A stretch of DNA of 64,000 bases from Defluviitaleaceae bacterium (GCA_009781755.1 WQVD01000011.1:1-64000); one strand, 5' to 3'. Positions 1 to 8,306 are shown, numbered from the stretch's first letter. A program made the numbers and translations. The notes: generated by a model from the sequence alone, not told the origin.

Positions 1-41
1 CGTGTTCAGCTGACCCGTACTAATAGACCGAGGGCTTGACC
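1..41 (+). rRNA. rrl: 23S rRNA, 3' end (partial)
   Basis: The first bases read as the conserved 3' terminus of bacterial 23S rRNA: a GCTGACC-type segment, then ACTAATAGACCGAGGGCTTG and a final ACC. The gene runs off the left edge of the window, so only its last ~41 nt are seen. No 5S rRNA follows in the next 160 nt, which is unusual for a 16S-23S-5S operon. The exact mature 3' end is inferred from the family and not measured. Confidence 0.9.
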
Positions 42-152
42 AGTAATCGGTTCATCGCTCGTCAATAGATGACCACGATGACCTTTGATACGGAGTACGC
101 GATACTGCGTATCTCGCTTCTTTCCCTTCTCTGTATTCAGTGGTTAAGGTGT

Positions 153-190
153 ACCGTGCGCCGCGCTTGCTTGATGGCGCGGTGTTGTTA
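153..190 (+). terminator. Hairpin between 23S and tRNA-Asn, terminator-like
   Basis: The left arm ACCG(tg)CGCC at 153-162 pairs with GGCGCGGT at 176-183, leaving a two-base bulge, and the sequence continues as GTTGTTATATA. It could end the rRNA transcript or be a processing stem. The U-tract is short, so intrinsic termination is only moderately supported. Confidence 0.4.
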
Positions 191-196
191 TATAAT
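167..196 (+). promoter_or_regulatory. Promoter for tRNA-Asn
   Basis: A perfect TATAAT lies at 191-196, nine bases before the first base of the tRNA, with TTGCTT at 167-172 as a possible -35 box (18-base spacer). The predicted start at about 203 would fit a tRNA primary transcript with almost no 5' leader. This suggests the tRNA can be made independently of the rRNA operon. Confidence 0.6.
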
Positions 197-204
197 CCAT
201 ATAG

Positions 205-276
205 GCCTTGATAGCTCAACGGCAGAGCAACCGGCTGTTAACCGGTAGGTTCCTGGTTCGAATCCTGGTCGAGGCG
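205..276 (+). tRNA. tRNA-Asn (anticodon GTT)
   Basis: A 72-nt cloverleaf can be folded. The acceptor GCCTTGA (205-211) pairs with TCGAGGC (269-275). The D stem is GCTC/GAGC with the GG pair in the loop. The anticodon stem ACCGG/CCGGT encloses the loop CTGTTAA, giving anticodon GTT (237-239, Asn). The T loop is TTCGAAT. The T stem CCTGG/CCTGG pairs except for a U·U mismatch in its middle (254 with 266). The discriminator is G276 and CCA is not encoded. The mismatch is odd for a bacterial tRNA-Asn, but all other invariant positions are present. Confidence 0.93.
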
Positions 277-283
277 TGAAAAA

Positions 284-317
284 CCCGTGAAGAAAAAAAT
301 TCACGGGCTTTTTTATT
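284..317 (+). terminator. Intrinsic terminator after tRNA-Asn
   Basis: CCCGTGAA (284-291) pairs with TTCACGGG (300-307) around an A-rich loop, followed by CTTTTTTATT. This is a compact Rho-independent terminator eight bases after the tRNA. Confidence 0.9.
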
Positions 318-429
318 ATGCGATATAAGAATGAACCTGTGGCAACAAAACACCAATTGACTGATTGCAAGTTGCTTGAAAAGCTTATGTGGGGTTGCAC
401 GCATTGATAGTGGTGTGCATATGATATAT

Positions 430-516
430 CAGGAGCGCAGAAAACGACAGACTGCGCGGGTATACTTAAAGGCCATTCACTGTGCCGGACGCGGCGGGTG
501 AATGGCCTATTTTTAT
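430..516 (+). ncRNA. Candidate small structured RNA ending in a terminator
   Basis: This non-coding stretch holds two consecutive hairpins. GCGCAG (435-440) pairs with CTGCGC (452-457). GGCCATTCAC (471-480) pairs with GTGAATGGCC (498-507), followed by TATTTTTAT. The second is a good intrinsic terminator for the plus strand; the minus strand offers only a poor T-run. A TATGAT sequence at 420-425 could be a -10 box, but no convincing -35 is seen. The RNA matches no family I recognise (not 5S, SRP RNA or tmRNA). It may equally be only a terminator. The remaining 318-430 shows nothing else identifiable. Confidence 0.35.
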
Positions 517-737
517 GCAGATAAAATTGCAAAGAGATGCTTGAGCGAAGAGGTTATGTTGTGATTAGGTTGTTGGGGGTACATAGGATGGATGCGTGGG
601 GGGGGATTGGGTTGTGGATGAGGGGTGCCGTAAGTGGGATTATTAGGTCGAGGATGGAGGGTACGTAGTTGGGATGAGTTATGAGTGGTGGATACATAGA
701 TGGGGGTGAAATGTTGGAAGACGATACGTAGGAGGGG
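517..737 (-). other. C-rich, G-poor 3' flank (minus-strand reading), possible Rho site
   Basis: This ~200-nt gap downstream of the minus-strand lipoprotein gene has no gene and no intrinsic terminator for that strand. On the plus strand it is extremely G-rich, with runs of five and eight G, and nearly free of C, so the minus-strand transcript would be C-rich and G-poor. That composition is typical of Rho-utilisation (rut) regions. The G-runs could alternatively form a G-quadruplex on the plus strand. Confidence 0.35.
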
Positions 738-2354
738 TTATTCGATGGTGAAGGGGATGATTAGTGCTTCGCCCCATAGCCAGCCCCATGGGTGTGGAGG
801 GTGTGCACGGCCGCCGGTGCTGATGACGATGCGGTAAGCGCCGGGGTCTAAGGAGCCAAAAAGGACTTCCCAATTGATGGTGAAGGTGAGTTGTTGACCG
901 GCGGGGAGGGGGGCTTGGCCGTGATCGAAAAAGTGTGATATGTCTTCCCATTCGCCTTCGATTGGGAGTCTTGGGAGGGCGATTTCCCACCAATCCCAGT
1001 GGTTGGGGCTGTGGATGTCTTCTTCGCGGACGAAGCTATTGATGTGTGCGATGTGGTCGATATCGTAGGGAGATTGATTCTTAATGGTGAGGGTGATGGA
1101 CGTGGGGGTGGGGTTGGATGCGTCGATAAGGACGATGGGGTTGATGGCTTCGATGGGTTCGGGGATGGGGAGGTCGTGTGGGGTGGTGTTGGTGATTTCG
1201 AATTCTACCAAGGCGAAGATACGGGGTTGGTCGGGTTGCCAATCACCCAGCCAGCCGTCGATGATGAAGAGGTAGTGGCCCGGTTCCAATTCGCCGAAGC
1301 GCCATTCGAAGGAGCGGCGCATGTGATTGTCGATGCCGCCGCTTTGTAATGTAAGGAGCTCCATGGACCATTCGCCGCCGCCGCGTCCTTGTAGGAAGTC
1401 CACGCCAATCCATTGGCCGTTTTCGTAGCGCGCCAAGTCAAATGAGGAGCCGTAGTTGAACATATAATCGGTGCGGTTGTGCATGGAAAAAGCGATACCT
1501 GTGCGTGCCACGGTTACTTCGCCGATGTGTGCGATAAGATCGCGCGGGGCGTTGGCGGCCTCGTTGATGAGGTCGATGCGGCGGGCGCGCATATCGTCGG
1601 TGATTTGAGGTTCGAAGGCAAACATGGCCAAGTTGAAGCCGTGGTCGGTTAGAAATTGCGATAGGATGACGATTTGTTCGGGCGTGTAGGGATCTATCCA
1701 CATAGTGATTTGGGTGGCGGTGCGCCCCCATGAGCTGGAGCCTGCTTGCCATACGCGTTCGTGCATGTTGCTTAATTGATTAATCACATCATCCATTTCG
1801 TGCTCGGTAAAATGGGCTTCGTGTACGAGAATGCCAAGCGCGTGCATTTCTTCAATGGCGGCAAGAGAAGGTGCGTCGATGAATGCACCGGGCAAAGCAA
1901 GCACGGTGAGGACACCAAAATCGTTGAAGTACATGCCTGCATAATATTGCGCGGCGATGCTGTTGCCCGATTCGCCAATGGGCAACCCGTTTGTAATTAA
2001 TTCAAGAAACGGAGTGAAGCGCATTTGGGTTAAAATATTGCGCATGAAGTGATCGTCCATGCCGTACATCCATGAATCGTCCCAACCCAATGCCAGTAAT
2101 TGGTCACGCGGGGAGAGGTCGCTGTCTAGGATGAAGATGATTTCTTCGTGTGAAAGGTCTTGGCGGTCATGGGGGGCGGGACGTTGGGGCATTTCGGGTA
2201 TTTCTTCGAGCGGGGGTTGGTGTGTGTGGGTGGAATTCTCCTCGTTATAACGCGGAGGGTTCGGTTCGTTTTCCTCTTGGGCGCAGCTGCTTAGTAATAA
2301 CAATGTGGCACACAAAATCAATGTGCATATTGCAAATGCGTAAAACTTTTTCAC
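738..2354 (-). CDS. Secreted lipoprotein with two Ig-like (Big_14-type) domains
   Basis: A 538-residue lipoprotein. It starts at GTG 2354, eight bases after AAGGAG (2363-2368, minus reading). The N-terminus is a classic lipoprotein signal ending in the lipobox LLSSC at about residue 24. An acidic, Pro-rich linker and a ~170-residue domain of unknown type follow. The C-terminal half carries two similar beta-sandwich segments (about 280-385 and 400-538). Each has the pattern of a polar strand, a 'NGQW'-like turn and a final 'LEPGHYLFII' or 'LDPGAYRIVI' strand, as in Big_14-type Ig-like domains of Bacillota lipoproteins. The role is probably extracytoplasmic binding; the ligand is unknown. It is transcribed away from the BMP gene. 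Confidence 0.75.
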   Translation of the reverse strand: MKKFYAFAICTLILCATLLLLSSCAQEENEPNPPRYNEENSTHTHQPPLEEIPEMPQRPAPHDRQDLSHEEIIFILDSDLSPRDQLLALGWDDSWMYGMDDHFMRNILTQMRFTPFLELITNGLPIGESGNSIAAQYYAGMYFNDFGVLTVLALPGAFIDAPSLAAIEEMHALGILVHEAHFTEHEMDDVINQLSNMHERVWQAGSSSWGRTATQITMWIDPYTPEQIVILSQFLTDHGFNLAMFAFEPQITDDMRARRIDLINEAANAPRDLIAHIGEVTVARTGIAFSMHNRTDYMFNYGSSFDLARYENGQWIGVDFLQGRGGGEWSMELLTLQSGGIDNHMRRSFEWRFGELEPGHYLFIIDGWLGDWQPDQPRIFALVEFEITNTTPHDLPIPEPIEAINPIVLIDASNPTPTSITLTIKNQSPYDIDHIAHINSFVREEDIHSPNHWDWWEIALPRLPIEGEWEDISHFFDHGQAPLPAGQQLTFTINWEVLFGSLDPGAYRIVISTGGRAHPPHPWGWLWGEALIIPFTIE

Positions 2355-2447
2355 GGTTCATGCTCCTTCTCGCTCCTATGGAGCGTTTTATGTATTCTGA
2401 CTATTATAACGCGGACTTTGGGCAAAGGTTCTACATATTTTACAAAC

Positions 2448-2476
2448 TTGTTACAAATGATGGACAAGGGTATCAA
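2448..2476 (+). promoter_or_regulatory. Possible sigma-A promoter of the BMP operon
   Basis: TTGTTA at 2448-2453 and TATCAA at 2471-2476 are separated by 17 bases, in the divergent gap upstream of the binding protein gene. Each box matches the consensus at four of six positions. No purine-riboswitch-like aptamer was seen in the ~70-nt leader. Confidence 0.4.
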
Positions 2477-2544
2477 TGGCAGGATATTATTTGCATGGTT
2501 GCATTGAAAAATGCAGCACAAAATATTCCTCGGGAGGAATTGTG

Positions 2545-3531
2545 TTGAAAAAAATCGGTGTACTTATCGTGTTGCTATGCGTAGCGGCGGGTCTGTTGGC
2601 TGCTTGCGGCGGTGACAACGACAACGGCGGCACAGTGCGTATCGCGTTGATTACCGGTACGGGCGGGCTGGGCGATGACAGCTTTAACGACATGGCATGG
2701 GCCGGTTTGCAACAAGCCGCGGATTTGTATGGCATTGAAATTAACCACGCAACACCCGGATCGGCGGCTGAATTTGAAACACTGATGCGCACCTTTGCCG
2801 AAACCGGAAATTATGACTTGATTATTGCTTCGGCCGTAGGCGCGGCAACCCCGTTGCGTGAAATTATTGCATTGGAATTCCCCAATCAACGCTTTACGAT
2901 TGTGGATGCCAACGTGTACGAGCATGACAATGTGCGTTCGATTTTTAAGAATTTTGCAGAAATGACATTTTTGGGTGGCTACTTGGCCGGGTTGATGAGT
3001 GAATCTGGGCAGGTAGCCATAGTTATTGGTAATGAAGGCCCCACGATGTTGGACGCAGCGCATGGTTTTATTACGGGTGCGACGTTGGCCAACCCCAACA
3101 TAAACGCGCAATTCCGCTCGGTAGGCAGCTTTATGGATGCACCGTTGGGCGCAGAAATTACGCATATGTTGGTGGCAGAAGGCTTTGATGTGGTGATGTC
3201 TTTTGCAGGTGGCAGTGGCATGGGTGTGATTAATGCGGCAACCGAAGCGGGAATCCCTGCCATTGGCGGTGCGTTCCATATAACAGCCACCCAGCCCGAC
3301 ACCGTCATGGCCAGCGTGGGCGAAAACCTAACGCCCATGATTTTGGCGGAAGCGCGTTCGATTGTTAATGATACTTGGCAGCCAGTGACGTTCTTTGGAG
3401 CGTTGGGAGATGATTATGTGGGTATATCTTTCGCCAACAGCAACCGTACCGTTCCTGCCGATGTGCAGGCGTTGGTGCAAGCCGCACGTATGCGGGTGGT
3501 AAACGGCGAATTTAACATTCCGGCACGGTAA
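2545..3531 (+). CDS. BMP-family nucleoside-binding lipoprotein
   Basis: The substrate-binding lipoprotein of a BMP/PnrA-type purine nucleoside ABC importer, 328 residues, anchored outside the membrane. TTG 2545 is chosen because GGGAGGA (2532-2538) sits six bases upstream and translation then opens directly into a signal peptide with lipobox LLAAC (Cys21). The family signature is clear: 'LGDDSFNDMAWAGL' after the first strand, then 'FETLMRTFAETGNYDLIIASA' and the C-terminal 'VMASVGENLTPMIL'. The genes downstream encode the matching ATPase and two permeases, so this is the first gene of a nucleoside uptake operon. Which nucleoside is bound cannot be told from sequence. Confidence 0.9.
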   Translation: MKKIGVLIVLLCVAAGLLAACGGDNDNGGTVRIALITGTGGLGDDSFNDMAWAGLQQAADLYGIEINHATPGSAAEFETLMRTFAETGNYDLIIASAVGAATPLREIIALEFPNQRFTIVDANVYEHDNVRSIFKNFAEMTFLGGYLAGLMSESGQVAIVIGNEGPTMLDAAHGFITGATLANPNINAQFRSVGSFMDAPLGAEITHMLVAEGFDVVMSFAGGSGMGVINAATEAGIPAIGGAFHITATQPDTVMASVGENLTPMILAEARSIVNDTWQPVTFFGALGDDYVGISFANSNRTVPADVQALVQAARMRVVNGEFNIPAR

Positions 3532-3545
3532 AAAGTAGCAAACTG

Positions 3546-3596
3546 AACGGGCTTCGCTTCAACAGATTGTGGGATGTGAAGCCCGTTTGGGTTTGT
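3546..3596 (+). terminator. Hairpin after the binding protein gene (attenuating terminator)
   Basis: AACGGGCTTC (3546-3555) pairs with GAAGCCCGTT (3578-3587), followed by TGGGTTTGT. The U-tract is interrupted, so it may be leaky. A partial terminator or stabilising hairpin here would give more binding protein than transporter, as is common in ABC operons. Confidence 0.55.
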
Positions 3597-3622
3597 AAAA
3601 TGATACATAAGAGGTGAATGGC

Positions 3623-4096
3623 ATGATCACGACCGAAAGACTTTTGCTTAGGCCATTTGATGCGCAGGATGAACCAGCCTACGCCGATATCATGACAAAA
3701 CCGAGTGTATATCGCTATTTGGGTACGGGGCAAGCCATACTCAAGAGCGACATCGCGCGGATGATGATGATGTGGAACAGCACCTTCGGGCATGGGTTGG
3801 GTGTGTATGCGGTAGTTGAGCAAGCGAATGGTGCATTGATTGGGCATTGTGGTGTACGCGGGCTGCCCTGCGGCCGCAAGGAAATCTTGTATGCCTATGA
3901 CGAAAGCGCGTGGGGCAAGGGGTACGCGTCGGAAGCCGCCAAGGCGGTGTTGCAACACCATATGGCGCGTCCACTGATTGCCATTTCATATCCCGAAAAC
4001 ATGGGGTCTATTAATGTAATTAAGAAGATGGGCTTCCGTTATGTGGGGCAGGAAGAAATGTTTGGCAAGAAGTTGGAATCGTTTATTTTGGAATAA
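3623..4096 (+). CDS. GNAT family N-acetyltransferase
   Basis: A 157-residue acetyltransferase of the RimJ/RimL-like GNAT group. The opening 'ITTERLLLRPFDAQDEPAYADIM' is the standard first strand-helix of this group. 'AYDESAWGKGYASEAAKAVLQ' carries the acetyl-CoA pyrophosphate-binding motif (W-GKGYA-EA) at about residues 95-115. 'NMGSINVIKKMGFRYVG' is the usual C-terminal N-x-x-S/G helix. ATG 3623 is eight bases after GAGG (3611-3614). It sits within the nucleoside transporter operon, between binding protein and ATPase, without obvious functional logic. The substrate is unknown. Confidence 0.85.
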   Translation: MITTERLLLRPFDAQDEPAYADIMTKPSVYRYLGTGQAILKSDIARMMMMWNSTFGHGLGVYAVVEQANGALIGHCGVRGLPCGRKEILYAYDESAWGKGYASEAAKAVLQHHMARPLIAISYPENMGSINVIKKMGFRYVGQEEMFGKKLESFILE

Positions 4097-4136
4097 AGAA
4101 TTACATATTAAATCGTCCACGAATGGAGTAATTAAC

Positions 4137-6131
4137 TTGGTTGAGCTCTGGGATGTATTGGATGAAAACGGGCAAGGTACCGGGCGTGTGCATGAACGCG
4201 GTACGACGATGGACAAGGGCGATTATCACCTTGAAGTTCATGTTTTGATCATGAACGATGAAGGCGAATTTCTCATATCAAAGCGCTCGCCCAACAAATC
4301 GAACCCTAATTTGTGGGAATGCACGGGCGGCAACGCGGTGGCGGGCGATGATAGCTTGACCACGGCATTGAAAGAAGTAAAAGAGGAATTGGGCATTGAC
4401 CTTGAACGCGAAAACGGGCGGAGGGTGCAGCGGCAAGCGCCCTGCGGTGAGCCGGGGTGCAACGGCTTGGTGGATGTTTGGCTATTTAAGCAAAACGTAG
4501 ATATCGCTACCGTGGTGTTGCAACCGGAAGAAACTTGCGACGCCATGTGGGCAAGTACGGACGACATTGGCCGCATGATAGACGAAGGAACCTTCACATC
4601 GTGGGGATGGTACAAGCGCATCGAAGAATTATATGTGGTTGTGCGGATGCAGGGTATCGAGAAGCAATATCCTAAGGTGAAAGCCCTAGACAGTGCGGAT
4701 TTTGTGTTGGAGCGGGGAACGATCCACGCCATTTTGGGCGAAAACGGCGCAGGCAAATCCACACTCATGAAGGTCTTGTACGGCATGGTCAAGGCCGATG
4801 CGGGGCAGGTTTGGATCAACGAGCGGGCGGCGGCGATACGCAACCCACTGCATGCCACCGCAATGGGCATTGGCATGGTGCATCAGCATTTTATGCTGGC
4901 AGATGCATTGAGCGTGTTGGACAATATCATCGCGGGGGTAGAACCGGGGCGGCGCGGCATCATTGATTACAAAACCGCGCAGGAAAATGTGCGGCAATTA
5001 ATAACACAATCGAATTTGGCGTTGGACGATACGGTCAAAGTAGAAACGCTGTCCGTGGGCGAAAAACAACGCGTAGAAATCTTGAAAGTATTGTACCGCG
5101 GCGCGGACATCATGATATTGGACGAGCCTACGGCGGTGCTGACCCCGTTGGAAGTGGAGGGGCTGTTCGGCATCTTGCGTAAGTTAAAGGACGAGGGCAA
5201 GAGCATCATCATCATCACGCACAAGCTGTACGAGGCGATACATATCGCCGACGACATCACCGTCATGCGCGACGGCAAAGTGACCGGCAAAGCCGACCCC
5301 AAAACCACCACGCCATTAGAACTGGCCACCATGATGGTAGGCCGCCACATACGCATCGGCGAACGGCACGACGCACAAAAAATGGGCGACGTGCGTTTTA
5401 ACGTGCGCGATTTGTGGTTGAAAGAGAAGAAGCGCGTGATATTGGAAAATATTTCTTTGGAAATACGCGCGGGCGAAATTTTGGGCATTGCAGGCGTGGA
5501 AGGCAACGGGCAAACGGAATTGATCAATGTGCTGACGGGGTTGACGGAAGCTACGCAAATGGAAATTACATTAGACGGCGAGCCGCTGACGGGCGGTGCG
5601 TTCGGGTTTCTTTCTGCCGGCATGGGGCATATACCAGAAGATCGGCAGGCGTCGGGTCTTATTGAAAGCATGTCCATTGGCGAGAATACGATGTTAGGGT
5701 ACCACAATCAAAACCGCTTCAAGTCGCGCGGGCTGTACGACAGTAAGAAAATCATGGAATATGCGCAAGAAGGCATTGACATGTATGGCGTGAAAGCCCC
5801 CAACGCGCAAACGCTGGTGAGTGAATTATCCGGCGGCAACCAGCAGAAATTGGTGGTGGCGCGCGTGCTGCGTCAATCGCCCAAGGTATTGGTATGTGCG
5901 CACCCTACACGCGGCGTGGACGTGGGCGCCATCGAATACATCCACGACAAAATCCGCGAATACCGCGATGCGGGCAACTCGGTGTTGTTGATTTCTGCCG
6001 ATTTGCATGAGGTGATGAGCTTGTCGGACACAATTGCGGTGCTGTATCAAGGCAAAATTGTAAATACCGCGCCCGCCGCGGCGCATACGGACGTTGAGTT
6101 GGGCTTGATGATGACGGGGGGAGCGGTATGA
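4137..6131 (+). CDS. Nudix hydrolase fused to double-domain nucleoside ABC ATPase
   Basis: A single 664-residue frame with two normally separate proteins. Residues ~1-165 are a Nudix hydrolase opening 'VELWDVLDENGQGTGRVHER'. Its Nudix box starts at 'GGNAVAGDD' and ends 'KEVKEELGI', keeping the metal-binding EVKEE. From ~171 ('MQGIEKQYPKVKAL') follows a complete tandem ATPase of the BMP-type nucleoside importer. It has Walker A GENGAGKST (~202-210), signature LSVGEKQR and Walker B ILDEP. The second, degenerate half has GVEGNGQTE and signature LSGGNQQK. TTG 4137 lies eight bases after GGAG (4125-4128). Internal GTG/ATG codons at 4635-4647 with a weak GAAGAA could restart translation, so a separate ATPase polypeptide is possible. 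It overlaps the next gene by ATGA. Confidence 0.88.
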   Translation: MVELWDVLDENGQGTGRVHERGTTMDKGDYHLEVHVLIMNDEGEFLISKRSPNKSNPNLWECTGGNAVAGDDSLTTALKEVKEELGIDLERENGRRVQRQAPCGEPGCNGLVDVWLFKQNVDIATVVLQPEETCDAMWASTDDIGRMIDEGTFTSWGWYKRIEELYVVVRMQGIEKQYPKVKALDSADFVLERGTIHAILGENGAGKSTLMKVLYGMVKADAGQVWINERAAAIRNPLHATAMGIGMVHQHFMLADALSVLDNIIAGVEPGRRGIIDYKTAQENVRQLITQSNLALDDTVKVETLSVGEKQRVEILKVLYRGADIMILDEPTAVLTPLEVEGLFGILRKLKDEGKSIIIITHKLYEAIHIADDITVMRDGKVTGKADPKTTTPLELATMMVGRHIRIGERHDAQKMGDVRFNVRDLWLKEKKRVILENISLEIRAGEILGIAGVEGNGQTELINVLTGLTEATQMEITLDGEPLTGGAFGFLSAGMGHIPEDRQASGLIESMSIGENTMLGYHNQNRFKSRGLYDSKKIMEYAQEGIDMYGVKAPNAQTLVSELSGGNQQKLVVARVLRQSPKVLVCAHPTRGVDVGAIEYIHDKIREYRDAGNSVLLISADLHEVMSLSDTIAVLYQGKIVNTAPAAAHTDVELGLMMTGGAV

Positions 6132-7210
6132 CAAAAGGATTGGTGAAATTTTTATATTTGTTCACCTCGTTGATCATTGCGTTGTTGATTGGCGCATTAC
6201 TTTTTTGGATTACGGGGCACAATCCGTTGTATGCTTACCTGATGATGCTGCGTGGAGCCGGTTTATTCGGTAACGCGAGTGCGATACAAAACACATTATT
6301 CCAAGCCACGCCGGTTATTTTGACGGGATTGTCCTTTGTCATCGCGATAAAATCGGGCATTGTTAACATCGGCGCGGAGGGGCAGCTGATGGCGGGCGCG
6401 ATGGCGGCGGCAATTGTGGGGCATTACATAAGCGTGCCCGCACCCATTCATGTGCCGTTGGCGATACTGGCGGCATGTTTGGTGGGCGGCGCGGTGGGCG
6501 CGTTGATTGCGTTCTTGAAAGTACGCTTTGGCGCGCACGCGGTCATCACGGCGATTATGCTGAACCACATCATCAATAATTTCACTTCGTATCTCGTGAA
6601 TTTCCCCTTGATTGCCGACGGCGCGAACATGGGTTACACCGAGCGCATCCAACCCACGGCCAACCTACCGCTGCTGCGAGATTGGCTGCCCATCCCCGCG
6701 CCGTATTTCCAACGGATTACAATTGGGGTGTTGCTGGCGGTTATCGTGCCGGTGGGTGTGTGGTTTTTGTTCAAATATACCCGCGCGGGATACGAAATGC
6801 GCGTTACGGGGCGCAGCTTGGACGCGGCCAATACGGCGGGCATCAATAGCGGGCGGCGAATGATACAAGCACTCTTCCTGTCGGGCGCGATTGCCGGGCT
6901 AGCGGGCGCCATCGAAATTTTGGGGTCGATGAACCAATTTGTAGACCGCTTCTCGCCGGGGTGGGGGTTTGATGGGATTGCGGTGGCTTTCTTGTCGGGG
7001 CTTAGCTTCATAGGCGTGATTTTTTCGGGCTTGTTCTTTGGTGCGCTTAGTGCGGGGTCGGTGCATATGCAAATCTTCGCGCGGATTCCGATTGATTATG
7101 TGATGGTCATCCAAGCCATTGTCATTATGCTGGTGGCCGCGCCGCGTATTTCGCAATATTTGTACGGATTATTCGGCAAAATCGGAAAGAAGGTGCCGCA
7201 TGGACTTTAA
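6128..7210 (+). CDS. Nucleoside ABC transporter permease 1 (YufP-like)
   Basis: A 360-residue inner-membrane permease of the BMP/ribose-type importer family (BPD_transp_2). It has about eight to ten hydrophobic segments. The conserved loop 'GVVNIGAEGQLMAGAM'-like segment appears here as 'SGIVNIGAEGQLMAGAM', and 'GRSLDAANTAGINSGRRMIQA' is the EAA-like ATPase-contact loop. ATG 6128 overlaps the ATPase stop as ATGA, indicating translational coupling. It pairs with the second permease to form the membrane channel. Confidence 0.9.
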   Translation: MTKGLVKFLYLFTSLIIALLIGALLFWITGHNPLYAYLMMLRGAGLFGNASAIQNTLFQATPVILTGLSFVIAIKSGIVNIGAEGQLMAGAMAAAIVGHYISVPAPIHVPLAILAACLVGGAVGALIAFLKVRFGAHAVITAIMLNHIINNFTSYLVNFPLIADGANMGYTERIQPTANLPLLRDWLPIPAPYFQRITIGVLLAVIVPVGVWFLFKYTRAGYEMRVTGRSLDAANTAGINSGRRMIQALFLSGAIAGLAGAIEILGSMNQFVDRFSPGWGFDGIAVAFLSGLSFIGVIFSGLFFGALSAGSVHMQIFARIPIDYVMVIQAIVIMLVAAPRISQYLYGLFGKIGKKVPHGL

Positions 7211-8090
7211 TCAATGGGGAATCATCTTCCAAACGGCCGTGCGGATGAGCGTGCCGTTGGTGATTGTGTCGCTGGGCGGCATCCTGTCCATTAAGTCGGG
7301 CATAGTGGCCATGGGGCTGGAAGGTATGATGCTGATGGGAGCATTCGTGGCTGCCATCGTTGCGTATTCGACGGGATCGGTGTTGTTGGGCATTACCGCG
7401 TCCATGATGGGCGGGTTAATCATGTCCATGATTTTGGCCGTGATGGTCATCCAATTTAAAATTGACCAAGTCATTGGCGGTGTGGCACTCAATATCATGG
7501 CGTTGGGTTTGACCACGCTGCTGCTGTATATCGTGTGGGGCAATCGAGGACGCAGCGCATGGCTGCCGCAAGTGCGGACGCTAGACCTGCCCATTTTGGG
7601 GCGAATGTCGCCATTGTTTTTCGTCGCGATTATCCTTTGCGTTGCTGTGTGGTTCCTCATTTTCCGCACCAAATGGGGCCTGCACCTGCGTATGACGGGC
7701 GAAAACCCTGCCGCCGCCGTGTCTGTAGGCATCCAAGTGCGCCGCGTCAAATACACCGCCATGGCCCTATGCGGCGTGTTGGCGGGGTTGGCCGGCAGTT
7801 ACTTCTCCATCGATCAATTAAACATTTTCACGCGCAATGCCACGGCGGGGCGCGGTTTTATCGCGCTGTCTATATGTATTTTGGGTCGGTACAATCCGTT
7901 TGGTATTTTGGCCGGGAGCTTCCTGTTCGGCTTCTTTGACGCGCTTTCTATATCGTTACAGCGCTTCGGCATCCCCGGACATTTGTTGCAAATGATTCCG
8001 TATATCGTGACGCTTTTCGTAATCGTGTTTGGTGTACGGCACGTGCGCGCACCTATGGCGATTGTGAAGAATTTGGATGTGGAGTATTAA
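7200..8090 (+). CDS. Nucleoside ABC transporter permease 2 (YufQ-like)
   Basis: The second permease of the importer, 296 residues from ATG 7200, which overlaps the end of the first permease gene by 11 bases. Family hallmarks are 'LSIKSGIVAMGLEGMMLMGAF' near residue 25 and 'RMTGENPAAAVSVGIQVRRVKY' near 165. Several Gly-rich transmembrane helices follow. An earlier start at 7119 would add 27 residues unlike the family. This is the last gene of the operon; no clear terminator follows. Confidence 0.9.
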   Translation: MDFNQWGIIFQTAVRMSVPLVIVSLGGILSIKSGIVAMGLEGMMLMGAFVAAIVAYSTGSVLLGITASMMGGLIMSMILAVMVIQFKIDQVIGGVALNIMALGLTTLLLYIVWGNRGRSAWLPQVRTLDLPILGRMSPLFFVAIILCVAVWFLIFRTKWGLHLRMTGENPAAAVSVGIQVRRVKYTAMALCGVLAGLAGSYFSIDQLNIFTRNATAGRGFIALSICILGRYNPFGILAGSFLFGFFDALSISLQRFGIPGHLLQMIPYIVTLFVIVFGVRHVRAPMAIVKNLDVEY

Positions 8091-8256
8091 ACGTTGCAGC
8101 CAACTCATATACATGGGAACGCGAACGCATCTGTAAATCCAGCATAAGATGCAGTGAAAATAGAATTAAATGGAAATTATATTTGCAAACGTATATTTTT
8201 ATGATTAAATGGAACAAATATTTTGATGATATAAAGGGAAATTGCTTGATAAGCTC
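8091..8256. other. Intergenic boundary of the AT-rich island
   Basis: No gene is seen. Base composition drops from balanced to AT-rich across this stretch, which marks the left edge of the island carrying the FRG protein. No terminator with a U-tract could be found for the permease operon. Confidence 0.5.
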
Positions 8257-8284
8257 TTGACAGATGCCATGGAGAGGGTACAAT
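8257..8284 (+). promoter_or_regulatory. Strong sigma-A promoter for the two-gene AT-rich unit
   Basis: A perfect TTGACA (8257-8262) and TACAAT (8279-8284) are separated by 16 bases. The predicted start is near 8291, leaving a leader of only ~16 nt before the first gene. There is no operator-like symmetry, so the unit looks constitutively transcribed. Confidence 0.8.
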
Positions 8285-8306
8285 ATGTGTTACATTAAGG
8301 GGAAAG

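Noticed and set aside
42-204. 5S rRNA gene after 23S
   Set aside because: None of the conserved 5S segments could be found; only a hairpin and the tRNA promoter are present.
679-993. Minus-strand frame rich in Pro, Arg and His
   Set aside because: It is an out-of-frame reading of the lipoprotein gene and its C-rich flank.
2355-2544. Purine riboswitch upstream of the nucleoside importer
   Set aside because: No purine-aptamer core was found; the leader is short and unstructured apart from a small hairpin near the divergent gene's ribosome site.
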